NCBI RefSeq assembly: GCF_000318095.2
Contig: NZ_KB290714.1
Location: forward strand, 209,656 to 248,996
DNA: 39,341 bases
Direction: 5' to 3'
From: Alloprevotella sp. oral taxon 473 str. F0040
Lineage (GTDB): Bacteria; Bacteroidota; Bacteroidia; Bacteroidales; Bacteroidaceae
Shown here: piece by piece, positions 16,390-25,822 of the stretch
Layout of the letters: the number at the start of each line of letters is the position of its first letter
Numbering within the stretch: position 1 is the first letter of the stretch
Program-made: the position numbers and the translations under genes
The notes under the pieces: generated by a model
Told to the model about the DNA's origin: nothing
The model's input: only the letters and a program-made list of their open reading frames with translations
Database searches by the model: none

Positions 16390-19356
16390 ATGAACTTACT
16401 TTCTCGTTTTTTTCATCGTGCGCTCCTGCCCTCGCTTTGTTTATCCGCCGTTAGTTTGGTGGGTATGAACGTAGCGCACGCTCAAATAGCTACCCTCCGC
16501 ACGGGAAAACTTCCCAATGGACTCACCTACTACATCAGTAAAGATGCCGGAGGTTCGCAAGGTACAGCCCATTTCTACCTACTTCAGAATGTCGGTGCTT
16601 TATTGGAGAACGACCAACAACAAGGTTTGGCGCACTTCCTCGAGCACATGGCATTCAACAGCACCAAGCATTATCCCCAAGGTGTCATGGCTTGGTTGCG
16701 CCAGCGTGGGTTGTATGATTTCGATGCCCGCACTGGACAAGACGAAACGCGATTCTCCATCAGCGAAGTACCCACGGAAGCTCCCGGACTCACCGACTCC
16801 GTATTGCTCGTGCTGCGTGACTGGTGCGATGGTGTCAAAATCACCGACAAAGACACCGAAAAAGAGCGTGGTATTGTCATTGAAGAGTGGCGCCAGCGCA
16901 ACAATGTTTCAAAGCGTCTGAGCGACAGTATCGCCTCCGTAGTCTACAATAACTCCCAATATGCGCAGCGCAATGTCATCGGGCCGCTCAAGTCTTTAGA
17001 GACACTGACAGCGAAAGATGTGCAGCGTTTCTACCGCACTTGGTATCGTCCTGACCTTCAGTGTGTGGTGATTGTGGGAGATATCGATCCAGAAGTCTAT
17101 GAGGCAAAAGTGAAACAGCTCTTCGGTAGCATCAAGAAAGCGAAGAAGGCAGAGGCTCGTCCTAATTTCACGATTGCCGACCATGCTGCACCGCTCTATT
17201 ATCGTTTTATAGATGCTGAGAACCAATCCCATTCCTATGGCATCTACCAACGTGTCGCCACGCCTACAGATTTGAAAGGCGAAGCTGCTACCAAAGAATT
17301 CCTCTTCCAGCAGTTGTTCAACGACATCGCTCCTAAGTATTTCGCTTATCTGCGCAATGACAACCGCGAAGATTTCATAGCCGCCTCTGTGAGCTACACG
17401 CCACTGGTGCGCGGTTATGGCCAGTTTGCATGGGATGTTGTACCCTATCGTGGCAAAGACGTCACAGCCGTGCAACAAGTGCTTGCAGAGCGTGCTCGTT
17501 TGCTCCAGCCCATCCCCGAGCGTCTCTTTGAGAATGCCAAGCAATCACTTTATGATGGTATGAAGCAAGCCTTGGACGACGAGCAAAACCTGGGAACTCC
17601 CGACAACTTCTTCGATCAATACCGTCGCAACTACCTCTACGGCACACCCCTCAAGGAACTTCGTGCACAGTTACAGGAAAATATCGAACAATTGGTGGAG
17701 CTTGAAGTCGAAGACCTCCAAGACTGGTTGCAAGCGAAGATGGGCAACACCAGCAATCTCGCTTTCGTAGCCTACACCGCTTCGGCGCAGGAAGCTGCCA
17801 TCTCCCAGATTGAGGCTGAAAAGCTCCTCGTTACGACCAAGGCGATGGGCAACGCTGCAGAAAAACAAAGCGACATAGCAGGAAATCTCATTGATTTCAC
17901 CCTCCCGCAAGGGAAAATCGTGCGTGAACAACGCCTTTCTTCTCTTGATGCCGTCGAATGGACCCTCTCCAATGGCATGAAAGTCGTCTATAAGTCGCTC
18001 CCCAAAGACTTAAAAGGCGAAGTGATGCTCCTTGCTGCTGCAAAGGGGGGACACATGCTCGTGAAGCCAGAAGATTTAGCTTCCTTCTCTGCCATGCAAG
18101 GCCTCATCATGCAGTCAGGAGTCTACAAGTATTCTCGCAATCAGCTAGCCAACTGGTTAGGCAATCGCCCTATAGAAGTAAGCCTCACCATCAATGATTA
18201 TCTCGATGGCATGCAGGCGCGCAGCAAGACCGATGAGGCAGACGCCCTCTTCTCCTATCTTTATCTGGTATTGGCGCGACAAAACTTCTCACAGCCCGTC
18301 TTTGACAAATGGCTACAACGCAAAGAATACGTGTGGGCGTCTCGTCCACAAGTAGGAAAAGAAGCCGTGGATCGTCAGATTCAAGAAGTCCTCTCTCCCA
18401 TCACCCTCCAGAATCCACGTGAAGACAAGGAGTTCTTCTCCAAGATGCGTTTCAACGATTTAGAACGCTTGTACAAAGAACACTTTGGCAACGCTGCGCA
18501 TTTCAATGCTTGCCTAGTGGGTGACCTCTCAGAAGCCGAAGCCAAGCGGTTGGTGACGACTTATCTCGCTGCACTTCCTGGCGATGCCAAGCAATCTCGC
18601 AAGGCATTTACCACTGCCGACTATGCCGCTCGTGACTTTACGAGTAAGGAGCGCGTCATTGACCGCAATTTCGTCGTCGACACTCCTGGAGATATGGGTG
18701 AAGTAGAGCTTTCATTCCTACTCGATGAGCCTAAACTCAACGAACGCCAGGCACTTGCCCTCTCTCTTCTCGAACCTTTGCTGCAAAATGTGCTCTTCGA
18801 CGAACTTCGTGAACGTGAACAAGCCACTTATAGCATTGCGGTAAACACCAACCATGTAGAAGAACCCATAGAGCGTGCCAACCTCTCCATCCACTTCTCT
18901 ACTTCTCGTGAGAAAGCCGATTATTTGAAGGCTCGCACCTTGGAAATCCTACGCAGCATGGCAGCAGGACACATCGACAACGATGCGTTCAAGAAGGTGC
19001 AAATTCCCTTTATTCTAGACGAAGACTCTAGTGACAAAGCAGCTGATGGTGAACTCGGTTTGGGAGTATGGCTCGCGTTGCTGAACAACTATGTGGAAAC
19101 CGGCAAAGTGCCACAGTTACCCATTACCAATGGTACAAATAAATCATCAGTAGCTGCAAATAAGTCAGCAACAACGAACTCTAAGTCTGCTGCGGCTTCC
19201 ACAGATTCGACCACCACAGCTCCTACAGTCCGCGTGTCTGACGTGAAGTCAGCTGATCTCTCAGCCTTGTTGCAGCGTTTACTCAGCGATGCTCGCCAGC
19301 GATTCATCGTGGTGAAGAGCCAAGCTCCCGAAGATAAAAAGTGGGAACACGATTAA
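16390..19356 (+). CDS. M16 family zinc metallopeptidase (PqqL/insulinase-like, secreted)
   Basis: The 988-residue protein holds both M16 halves in one chain. A signal peptide ends near VAHAQ (28-32). The inverted zinc motif HFLEH occupies 82-86 (H82, E85, H86), and the third ligand is probably E165 in GIVIEEW, at the expected spacing. The second, inactive-type half begins near 520 (EWTLSNGMKVVYKSL). The C-terminal region (about 905-955) has a Ser/Thr/Ala/Lys-rich low-complexity segment before the last helix. M16 enzymes degrade peptides and small unfolded proteins, so a periplasmic oligopeptidase role is likely. The gene lies 31 bp upstream of the SusC gene, which suggests that it processes the imported substrate. 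Confidence 0.93.
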   Translation: MNLLSRFFHRALLPSLCLSAVSLVGMNVAHAQIATLRTGKLPNGLTYYISKDAGGSQGTAHFYLLQNVGALLENDQQQGLAHFLEHMAFNSTKHYPQGVMAWLRQRGLYDFDARTGQDETRFSISEVPTEAPGLTDSVLLVLRDWCDGVKITDKDTEKERGIVIEEWRQRNNVSKRLSDSIASVVYNNSQYAQRNVIGPLKSLETLTAKDVQRFYRTWYRPDLQCVVIVGDIDPEVYEAKVKQLFGSIKKAKKAEARPNFTIADHAAPLYYRFIDAENQSHSYGIYQRVATPTDLKGEAATKEFLFQQLFNDIAPKYFAYLRNDNREDFIAASVSYTPLVRGYGQFAWDVVPYRGKDVTAVQQVLAERARLLQPIPERLFENAKQSLYDGMKQALDDEQNLGTPDNFFDQYRRNYLYGTPLKELRAQLQENIEQLVELEVEDLQDWLQAKMGNTSNLAFVAYTASAQEAAISQIEAEKLLVTTKAMGNAAEKQSDIAGNLIDFTLPQGKIVREQRLSSLDAVEWTLSNGMKVVYKSLPKDLKGEVMLLAAAKGGHMLVKPEDLASFSAMQGLIMQSGVYKYSRNQLANWLGNRPIEVSLTINDYLDGMQARSKTDEADALFSYLYLVLARQNFSQPVFDKWLQRKEYVWASRPQVGKEAVDRQIQEVLSPITLQNPREDKEFFSKMRFNDLERLYKEHFGNAAHFNACLVGDLSEAEAKRLVTTYLAALPGDAKQSRKAFTTADYAARDFTSKERVIDRNFVVDTPGDMGEVELSFLLDEPKLNERQALALSLLEPLLQNVLFDELREREQATYSIAVNTNHVEEPIERANLSIHFSTSREKADYLKARTLEILRSMAAGHIDNDAFKKVQIPFILDEDSSDKAADGELGLGVWLALLNNYVETGKVPQLPITNGTNKSSVAANKSATTNSKSAAASTDSTTTAPTVRVSDVKSADLSALLQRLLSDARQRFIVVKSQAPEDKKWEHD

Positions 19357-19387
19357 GTCTCATCTCTCCTAACCTAGTTATAAAGAT

Positions 19388-22300
19388 ATGTCACAACACA
19401 ATTCTCCGCTGCGCCTAAGTTTAGTCGCGCTCATGGGAGGAGTGCTACTCGCGGGTAGCCCCGCCATGACCGCACAAGCGCAGACTACCCCTACCACCAT
19501 CACGGTTTCTTTCAAACAGAAAGACATGTGGACGGTGCTTAACTACATCGTGCAAAAGGGTGGGTATCAACTTGAAGGTGGTGATGCAGTGCGCCAAGCA
19601 GGTATTGCCGTGACCGTTGATTTCGATGAAACAACGCCAGAGGCGGCCCTAGCCATCCTTTTCCAAAATAAACCATTCCTCTACAGCTTAGAAGGTAAAC
19701 ATTTGCGTGTAGTTCGCAATGCGGTGACAGCGGCTCCCGTCGCAAGTAAAACCACTGGACAAGCCACCTCAGCACAATCCTCAGCAGGAGGGGCAACGGC
19801 TCAGCAAGCCACAGGCGAAGGCTTGCGCGGTATTGTGCGTGATGGAGCTGGCCAACCAGTCATGTCGGCCAATGTGCAGCTCAAAGGCACAAAATTTGTG
19901 GTTATGACCCAAGAAGATGGTAGCTTCGTCCTTCCCACCACCGCCAAGAGTGGCGAATTGCAGGTGTCTTCCATTGGATATCAACCTGCCACGGTGAAGT
20001 TTACCAATGGTGTTGTGCCTCGCATCACACTCAGAGAGACCGCGCTTCAGTTAGGAGAAGCCACAGTCGTGGCCTATGGTGAGCGCAACTCTCGCGAACT
20101 AGTAGGAGCGGTGAGTAGCATCAAGGCCGATAAACTCAAAGATGCTCCAGCTCCCAGCATCCAAAATCTCTTGCAAGGTCAGCTATCTGGTTTAGCAGTG
20201 ACCAATGTTTCTGGTTCTCCTGGTGGTAGTGGGTCGCGCATCAACATCCGCGGTATCAGCTCACTCAATCAGCAAGGCATCAACGATGGCACCCCTTTGT
20301 TTGTCATTGATGGAGTGCCCATTTCTAAGGTGTCTAGTGATGCCACTGGTGGCATCAATGCCCTAGCAGGTCTTGATCCCACTACGATAGAATCTGTGGA
20401 AGTCTTGAAAGATGCTGCTTCAGCTTCGCTCTATGGTTCGCGTTCGGGCAATGGTGTCATCTTGATTACCACGAAGAAAGGCCGTTTGGGTCGCCCAGAG
20501 TTTGGAGCCACCCTCTCACAGAGTCTTTCGTTCCTTCCTGCCACTCCCTTGCAAATGCGCGGTAATGGCGAACGCTATGTGCACAACCTCTTGGCGCGCC
20601 ACCAGCGTTACGGCTACTACGACTACATGACAGGGAAGTATGTGCTTCCCAATGGCTATGGACAGTCTTACGGTCGCTCACAATATGGTGATGGAGCTTA
20701 CGACTATTTCTGGGGCAATGGTAATGTCCTTGGAGAAGATGCTTCCGCACCTGGAGCTGTGCAAGACTCCCTCAATAGTTTCTACAACAATGACACCAAC
20801 TGGTGGAAATATTTCTTCCAAGTAGGTAAGGTCACCTCGGGCAATTTCTACGCTCGTGGTGGTAATGAAAATGCACGCTATCTCGTAAGTCTTGGACTCT
20901 ACGACGAAACGGGTATTCAAATCAATAGTGGCTTCCAACGTCTCAATTTCTTGACTAACCTAGACTTGCGCCTCTCTCCCAAACTCAATTTCTTCACCCG
21001 TGTGAGTTTGTCGTATGCCAAGCAAATCGCCATCAGTGGCTCTAGCATTCAAGGTCTAGAAGTTGATCCCAAACAGATGCCTACGGTCTATCCTGGCGCC
21101 GGCTCTGTGGCTGAGCAACAAACCTTGCAGCGTGTTCGAGATGTGCGTGCTCGCAATGGTATGTTCAATCCTCGTCTCACCTTAGGGGCTGACTACACCT
21201 TCTTCCCTGGACTCAAGTTCCAGACCACCGCCTCAGCAGATGCCTATTATTCCAATAACCATCTGTTCCGCCCCACCTATTTGAACTTCAACAATCTCTC
21301 TTCTGTGGAGACAGCGCGCTCCATGGTTGTGATGATGCAATGGGAAAATATCCTTACCTACAAGTTCAAGGTCAAAGAGAAAAACAATTTTGAGTTGTTG
21401 GGTGGTTTCACCACCACTTACGATCTCAATGAGAACATCAAGGGTAAGGCAGCTGGTGGTCCCACCAATCGCATCTTTGAGATTGGAGAAGGCTGGCCAC
21501 AAGGACGTGAAGTAGAAGGTCGCACCGAGTTCTTGCAACGCCTCACCACCAATCGTGAAGAGCAGCAAATGATGAGCTATTTGAGCCGTGTGGCTTATAA
21601 CTACGATCGTCGCTATCTTCTCGAAGCCTCTATCCGTTATGATGGTTCTTCCGTATTTGGAAGAGATGTTCGTTGGGCGTCTTTCCCCTCTGTCGCCGCA
21701 GGATGGGCATTTAGTCAGGAAAACTTTATGCGCGACATCTGGTATCTCTCCTATGGTAAGTTCCGTGCCTCTTGGGGACGTAGTGGACAGAAGTTCCAAG
21801 AAGCCTACTTGGCACACGGACTCATGGAAGAGTCCAACAACTTCATGGGAGAATCTGGTTTGCAACCTGGTGAAATGGCCAATAGCCACCTCACTTGGGA
21901 AAAGAGCGATCAGTACGACCTTGGTTTGGATCTCGAATTCCTCAATAGCCGTCTCAAGGTACGTGCCGACTACTACTATAAGTACTCCTACGACTTGCTT
22001 ATGCAAGTGCCCACGCCTGGTAACTTCTTCATCTCGCGTAGCACATGGACCAACGCTTCTTCCATCTCCAACGAAGGATTAGAACTCGACATCACCGCTT
22101 CGCTCTACCGTTCTAAGGATTTCACTTGGGACTTAGGTTTCAACATCTCTCGCAACTGGAATAAATTCCTCTCTTCCTACGATGGCAAGGACCTCAATGA
22201 CAAGGTGCTCGGTCGCCCCATGTATGGCATCTACACCTATCGTGACGAGGGAATTGTGCAGAATGAGAGTCAAATCCCTTACTACTACAACCAAGAGGGT

Positions 22301-22933
22301 AAGCGCGTGCCCCTTTCCTTCGGTTCTTTGAGTCACCCTCTTCGTCCTGGTGGTCGCAAGATCAAAGACCAAAATGGAGATGGCATCATCAATAGCAACG
22401 ACCTTTACTATGCAGGTTCTGCGCTGCCCGTAGCCCAAGGAGGTATCACCAACACCTTCACCTACAAAAACTTCGCCCTCACCTTCCTCACCACCTACAC
22501 CCTCGGCCAGCGCATGATGAATATGGTCAAAGGGGGAGCTTTCTTGTTCAACAAGAAGTTTGGAGTGGTGATGAACGACTTCACCAAGGCTAAGTTCTGG
22601 AAAAAAGAAGGTGATCGTGCAGACTATCCCTCATTGGAATTTGCCGACGATGGTTATGTAGGACAGTTTGACGGAGACATTGATAGCAATATCGAAAATG
22701 TGAGCTACCTCCGTCTGAAGCAACTCACCTTGAGCTACACCCTTCCTGCTAAAATCACCAAGGCACTCCGTCTCACAGAGGGACGCATCTATTTCACTGG
22801 AGAGAACCTCTTCCTGCTCACCAACTACTCGGGCTTAGATCCCGAAATTGTCAATCCTGCCACAGGTAAGGACAACGGCACGATGTATCCATTGAATCGC
22901 AAACTCACCCTCGGTCTAAATTTCAAGTTCTAA
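19388..22933 (+). CDS. SusC/RagA-type TonB-dependent outer-membrane transporter with STN domain
   Basis: This 1181-residue outer-membrane importer has the following domain order. A signal peptide ends near MTAQAQ (27-32). A secretin/TonB N-terminal (STN) domain covers about 38-110. A Ser/Thr/Ala/Gln-rich linker spans about 112-144. A carboxypeptidase-regulatory-like domain covers about 146-217 (GLRGIVRDGAGQPVMSANV). The plug has the SusC signatures LQGQLSGLAV and INIRGISSLN, and the 22-strand-type barrel ends LGLNFKF. STN domains usually signal to an anti-sigma/ECF sigma pair, but no such genes are in the window. The stop codon overlaps the SusD start by one base, so the pair is translationally coupled. 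Substrate is unknown; the neighbouring protease favours peptides over glycans. Confidence 0.95.
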   Translation: MSQHNSPLRLSLVALMGGVLLAGSPAMTAQAQTTPTTITVSFKQKDMWTVLNYIVQKGGYQLEGGDAVRQAGIAVTVDFDETTPEAALAILFQNKPFLYSLEGKHLRVVRNAVTAAPVASKTTGQATSAQSSAGGATAQQATGEGLRGIVRDGAGQPVMSANVQLKGTKFVVMTQEDGSFVLPTTAKSGELQVSSIGYQPATVKFTNGVVPRITLRETALQLGEATVVAYGERNSRELVGAVSSIKADKLKDAPAPSIQNLLQGQLSGLAVTNVSGSPGGSGSRINIRGISSLNQQGINDGTPLFVIDGVPISKVSSDATGGINALAGLDPTTIESVEVLKDAASASLYGSRSGNGVILITTKKGRLGRPEFGATLSQSLSFLPATPLQMRGNGERYVHNLLARHQRYGYYDYMTGKYVLPNGYGQSYGRSQYGDGAYDYFWGNGNVLGEDASAPGAVQDSLNSFYNNDTNWWKYFFQVGKVTSGNFYARGGNENARYLVSLGLYDETGIQINSGFQRLNFLTNLDLRLSPKLNFFTRVSLSYAKQIAISGSSIQGLEVDPKQMPTVYPGAGSVAEQQTLQRVRDVRARNGMFNPRLTLGADYTFFPGLKFQTTASADAYYSNNHLFRPTYLNFNNLSSVETARSMVVMMQWENILTYKFKVKEKNNFELLGGFTTTYDLNENIKGKAAGGPTNRIFEIGEGWPQGREVEGRTEFLQRLTTNREEQQMMSYLSRVAYNYDRRYLLEASIRYDGSSVFGRDVRWASFPSVAAGWAFSQENFMRDIWYLSYGKFRASWGRSGQKFQEAYLAHGLMEESNNFMGESGLQPGEMANSHLTWEKSDQYDLGLDLEFLNSRLKVRADYYYKYSYDLLMQVPTPGNFFISRSTWTNASSISNEGLELDITASLYRSKDFTWDLGFNISRNWNKFLSSYDGKDLNDKVLGRPMYGIYTYRDEGIVQNESQIPYYYNQEGKRVPLSFGSLSHPLRPGGRKIKDQNGDGIINSNDLYYAGSALPVAQGGITNTFTYKNFALTFLTTYTLGQRMMNMVKGGAFLFNKKFGVVMNDFTKAKFWKKEGDRADYPSLEFADDGYVGQFDGDIDSNIENVSYLRLKQLTLSYTLPAKITKALRLTEGRIYFTGENLFLLTNYSGLDPEIVNPATGKDNGTMYPLNRKLTLGLNFKF

Positions 22934-24492
22934 TGAAACAGCAATTCCTTCCCTATATCTTCTCAGCATTTCTCGGTTTGGGATTGGTGTCTTGCGATTT
23001 GGATCTCACGCCCGAAAACGCAATCACCTATTCCAACGCCTTTGCCACGGAAAGCGAGTTGAATACCACTACCATCACCATCCATTTCTATCTCAACAAT
23101 GCTATGGATGCGGTGCGTCCCATCACGAAAGTTGGTCTACTTGCCGATGAATCGCAATTTGATGATCAGATTCGTCAAGGGAACCCTCGTACCATCATCG
23201 AGAGTTCGCCCGACTGGGTAGGCCTTTATCGCATGATTTTTGAGTCCAATCTTCTGCTCGAAAACATCGGTTCGACCAAAGGACTCACCCAAGACCGCTA
23301 CAACTATCATGCTGGTCAAGCCCATTTCGCCCTCGGCTTCGGATATCTCCAGCTCGCTCGCGCTTATGGAAAAGCCGTAATCCCGCTTGATGCCAAAGAA
23401 ATCCGCGTTTACAGCCTATCCTCTCAGCAAGAGGTCATAGATGCTGGTATTCGCCATGCCGAGCAAGCCTATAATATGCTCCCCATCTTCTCCAAGGTGC
23501 GCAACACCGCAGGGGCAAGTGTCACTTCCAAGCAGTATGCTGCCAAGGGAAGTGCCGCCGCTCTGCTTGCCCATCTCTATGCGTGGAAGGGTAGCATGGC
23601 GGAGCTCTATGGAGAATCCAGCGTAGATGCCAAAGCCGCTTACGAAAAGAGTGTGGAATATGCCACCCATCTCATCAATGGTGAAGCAGGCACCTATTCC
23701 CTCGTTGAAAGCCCTGAAGCCCTCTGCGAACTGCTGTCTAATCCATCGGCCAACAATCCCGAAGAAATCTTCTCTTTGGTCTATGATAAGAGCCGTGGCA
23801 ACGAGTCCACCACGAAGAATGATGTTGCTACCTTCTATGCCACTTGGCCAGTCAATGACACCAAACTCGAAGGTGACCTCGCGCAAGCCGACTATCGTCT
23901 CTATCGCTCCACGGTCAATAAACTCTATCCCGATGCCACCGATTTGCGCCGTACTGCCTTCTTCTACAAACAAGATGAACCCCACATGGCTGGCGGCACA
24001 GACTATGCTGTGCCTTATAAATTCCGCAAATCGGTTTACACCATCGACCAAAGCTCAGAAGCGGGTAAGTATTTCTTGAGCATTGATGCCAACTATGTTT
24101 ATTGGCGTCTTGCGGATCTCTACTTGCTCCGCGCCGAGTGTCTCAACAAGCTAGGTCGCACGGCTGAGGCTATCGCCGATCTCAATGTGATTCGTGCGCG
24201 TGCTGGTGCTGCTGCCTATCCTGCCAATGGTGAGACAGATTTGAAGCGAGCCATCTTCCACGAGCGCGAACGTGAGTTTGTGTTGGAAAACGACTCTCGC
24301 TATTACGACATCCTCCGCAATGGTTATGTCAAAACCGATCTCACGGGCAAGTGGACCACCCTCACCAAGCAAGACATCGCTGATGGTGCGCTCAATCTTC
24401 CCGTGCCTTATGGTGCGCAGCGTGACAAAGACGGCAAGGTCATCAATGGTCTCATTCTCCAGCGTCCCTATTGGCACCGCTATAGCAACTAG
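22933..24492 (+). CDS. SusD/RagB-type surface lipoprotein
   Basis: The 519-residue SusD-family lipoprotein forms the lid over the SusC barrel and binds the substrate at the cell surface. It begins with a lipoprotein signal peptide whose lipobox ends at C21 (LGLVSCDLDLTPE). The acidic residues after the Cys fit the Bacteroidota lipoprotein export signal. The body has the SusD/TPR pattern, including YHAGQAHFALGFGYLQLARAYG (about 118-139), YWRLADLYLLRAECLNKLGR and IRARAGA. The conserved C-terminal EREREFVLENDSRYYDILRNG precedes the end. The start overlaps the SusC stop. Confidence 0.95.
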   Translation: MKQQFLPYIFSAFLGLGLVSCDLDLTPENAITYSNAFATESELNTTTITIHFYLNNAMDAVRPITKVGLLADESQFDDQIRQGNPRTIIESSPDWVGLYRMIFESNLLLENIGSTKGLTQDRYNYHAGQAHFALGFGYLQLARAYGKAVIPLDAKEIRVYSLSSQQEVIDAGIRHAEQAYNMLPIFSKVRNTAGASVTSKQYAAKGSAAALLAHLYAWKGSMAELYGESSVDAKAAYEKSVEYATHLINGEAGTYSLVESPEALCELLSNPSANNPEEIFSLVYDKSRGNESTTKNDVATFYATWPVNDTKLEGDLAQADYRLYRSTVNKLYPDATDLRRTAFFYKQDEPHMAGGTDYAVPYKFRKSVYTIDQSSEAGKYFLSIDANYVYWRLADLYLLRAECLNKLGRTAEAIADLNVIRARAGAAAYPANGETDLKRAIFHEREREFVLENDSRYYDILRNGYVKTDLTGKWTTLTKQDIADGALNLPVPYGAQRDKDGKVINGLILQRPYWHRYSN

Positions 24493-24528
24493 TTTCATGA
24501 TCCAAACGAAGGAAATAAACCAAGTCTT

Positions 24529-25254
24529 ATGATACATCGCATCAAACAAGGAGCACTCTTCTGCTGCCTCATTCTCATGGGGTGGCTCACCTCCTGCACC
24601 GACTATAACTTCGTGGAGACAGGCCGTGCCAAAGCCTACCACGACACCTCGATGCTCACCTATTTCAAGGGCGATAACTACAATTATAGTTATCTCGTTT
24701 ATCTCATCAACCGTGCAGGTCTCAACGAAGTCTTTGAGGGCAAGAGCACCTATGGTAGTCACATCACCTTCATTGCCCCCACGAATCACAGCATTCGCCG
24801 CTATCTCCTCAAGACGTACACCGCAACGCAGTCAGACGAAGCAACGACTGATGGTCTCAGCACCCGTGCAGCGTTTGACAAAGACGCGGCTACTGATAGC
24901 ATGATCATGCACCTCATCGACGCTATTAGTGTCGATTCGTGCCGTAATATTGTGCTCTCTCACGTCATCCCCAATGAGAATCTCCAACTCGAAGACTTTG
25001 CTCGTGGTGAAAAGTCCACCAGTGGCGAGGCCATCGGTAAGGGAGGTAAACTCTACACCATGGCTTCTGGCACCCAGTTGTGGATGTACACCTTTGCTTC
25101 CTCTTATGGTGGCGTAGCTGGTGCAGGTCCCTTGGTGTTGCACGTGGTGTCTCCCACCACCCAAGTGGAGCGCGTAGTGGCTTCTCACAACATCCGCACC
25201 AACACAGGAACCGTGCACGCCCTGCAATACAACTTCACGCTCTTTGAGTTTTAA
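24529..25254 (+). CDS. FAS1 (fasciclin)-like lipoprotein of the SusCD locus
   Basis: The 241-residue lipoprotein has a signal peptide with lipobox ending at about C23 (GWLTSCTDYNF). The remainder resembles a single fasciclin domain. The H1-like motif ITFIAPTNHSIRRYLLK lies near 83-100 and NIVLSHVIPNENLQ near 140-153. The closing GTVHALQYNFTLFEF is the typical last strand. FAS1 domains mediate protein or ligand contacts at cell surfaces. Placed 36 bp after SusD, it is probably an accessory surface protein of this importer. The domain call is by pattern only and the fold is somewhat divergent. Confidence 0.75.
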   Translation: MIHRIKQGALFCCLILMGWLTSCTDYNFVETGRAKAYHDTSMLTYFKGDNYNYSYLVYLINRAGLNEVFEGKSTYGSHITFIAPTNHSIRRYLLKTYTATQSDEATTDGLSTRAAFDKDAATDSMIMHLIDAISVDSCRNIVLSHVIPNENLQLEDFARGEKSTSGEAIGKGGKLYTMASGTQLWMYTFASSYGGVAGAGPLVLHVVSPTTQVERVVASHNIRTNTGTVHALQYNFTLFEF

Positions 25255-25274
25255 TCCCCACTTCCCTTTGTGAT

Positions 25275-25811
25275 ATGAAAAGAATCTTTCTTTACAGCCT
25301 GCTCCTCGCAGGTCTTCTGAGCACCCCCGCGCTCACCGCTTGTCACGATACCACAGTGGGCTATCTCGACACGCAATATGCCGCCTTCTCGACCAAAGAA
25401 CTCGTGGTGTATCGCCAAGTGAGTGAAGATGATGTCCACAGTTTGACAAAAGAATATCCTGCACCCTGGTCGTCACAGCGCATCCAAGGTGTGTCTGGCA
25501 CCAACCCTGTCAATTTCTACTACCAGAGTGTCACTGTTAGTGAAGGAGGCGATGCTGCTGCTTTCGATAAAGCGGTGCAAGATGGTCTGGTCACGGTAAG
25601 TGGTGGCACCATCAATCTCTTCCCAAAAGCTGTGACCACGCTTCCTAATGGCCGCTACACGGTCAATCTCCGCGTGAGCAACGAAGGCTATTCGCGTGAA
25701 CTCAACGGACTCTTCACTTTCATCGTCAAAGACAAGGCTGAAGAAGTCCTGGAAGAAGGCACCACTGAAGAGAATCCTCCGGCAGAAGATAGCCCAGTCG
25801 AAAACTCCTAA
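25275..25811 (+). CDS. Small lipoprotein of the SusCD locus, unrecognised
   Basis: The 178-residue product has a lipoprotein signal peptide ending at about C22 (LSTPALTACHDTTVGY). After it comes a beta-rich body with YLDTQYAAFSTKELVVYR near the start. The last 20 residues form an acidic Glu/Pro-rich tail (EEVLEEGTTEENPPAED). I do not recognise a named domain. The gene sits 20 bp after the FAS1-like gene and 11 bp before the thioredoxin gene, so it belongs to the same transcript. It is probably surface-exposed and may be an extra binding subunit, but that is inference. Confidence 0.72.
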   Translation: MKRIFLYSLLLAGLLSTPALTACHDTTVGYLDTQYAAFSTKELVVYRQVSEDDVHSLTKEYPAPWSSQRIQGVSGTNPVNFYYQSVTVSEGGDAAAFDKAVQDGLVTVSGGTINLFPKAVTTLPNGRYTVNLRVSNEGYSRELNGLFTFIVKDKAEEVLEEGTTEENPPAEDSPVENS

Positions 25812-25822
25812 AACGAAGTCGT

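Noticed and set aside
21233-22006. 257-residue minus-strand frame inside the SusC gene
   Set aside because: It is antisense to a well-supported SusC barrel. Long antisense frames arise here from codon bias.
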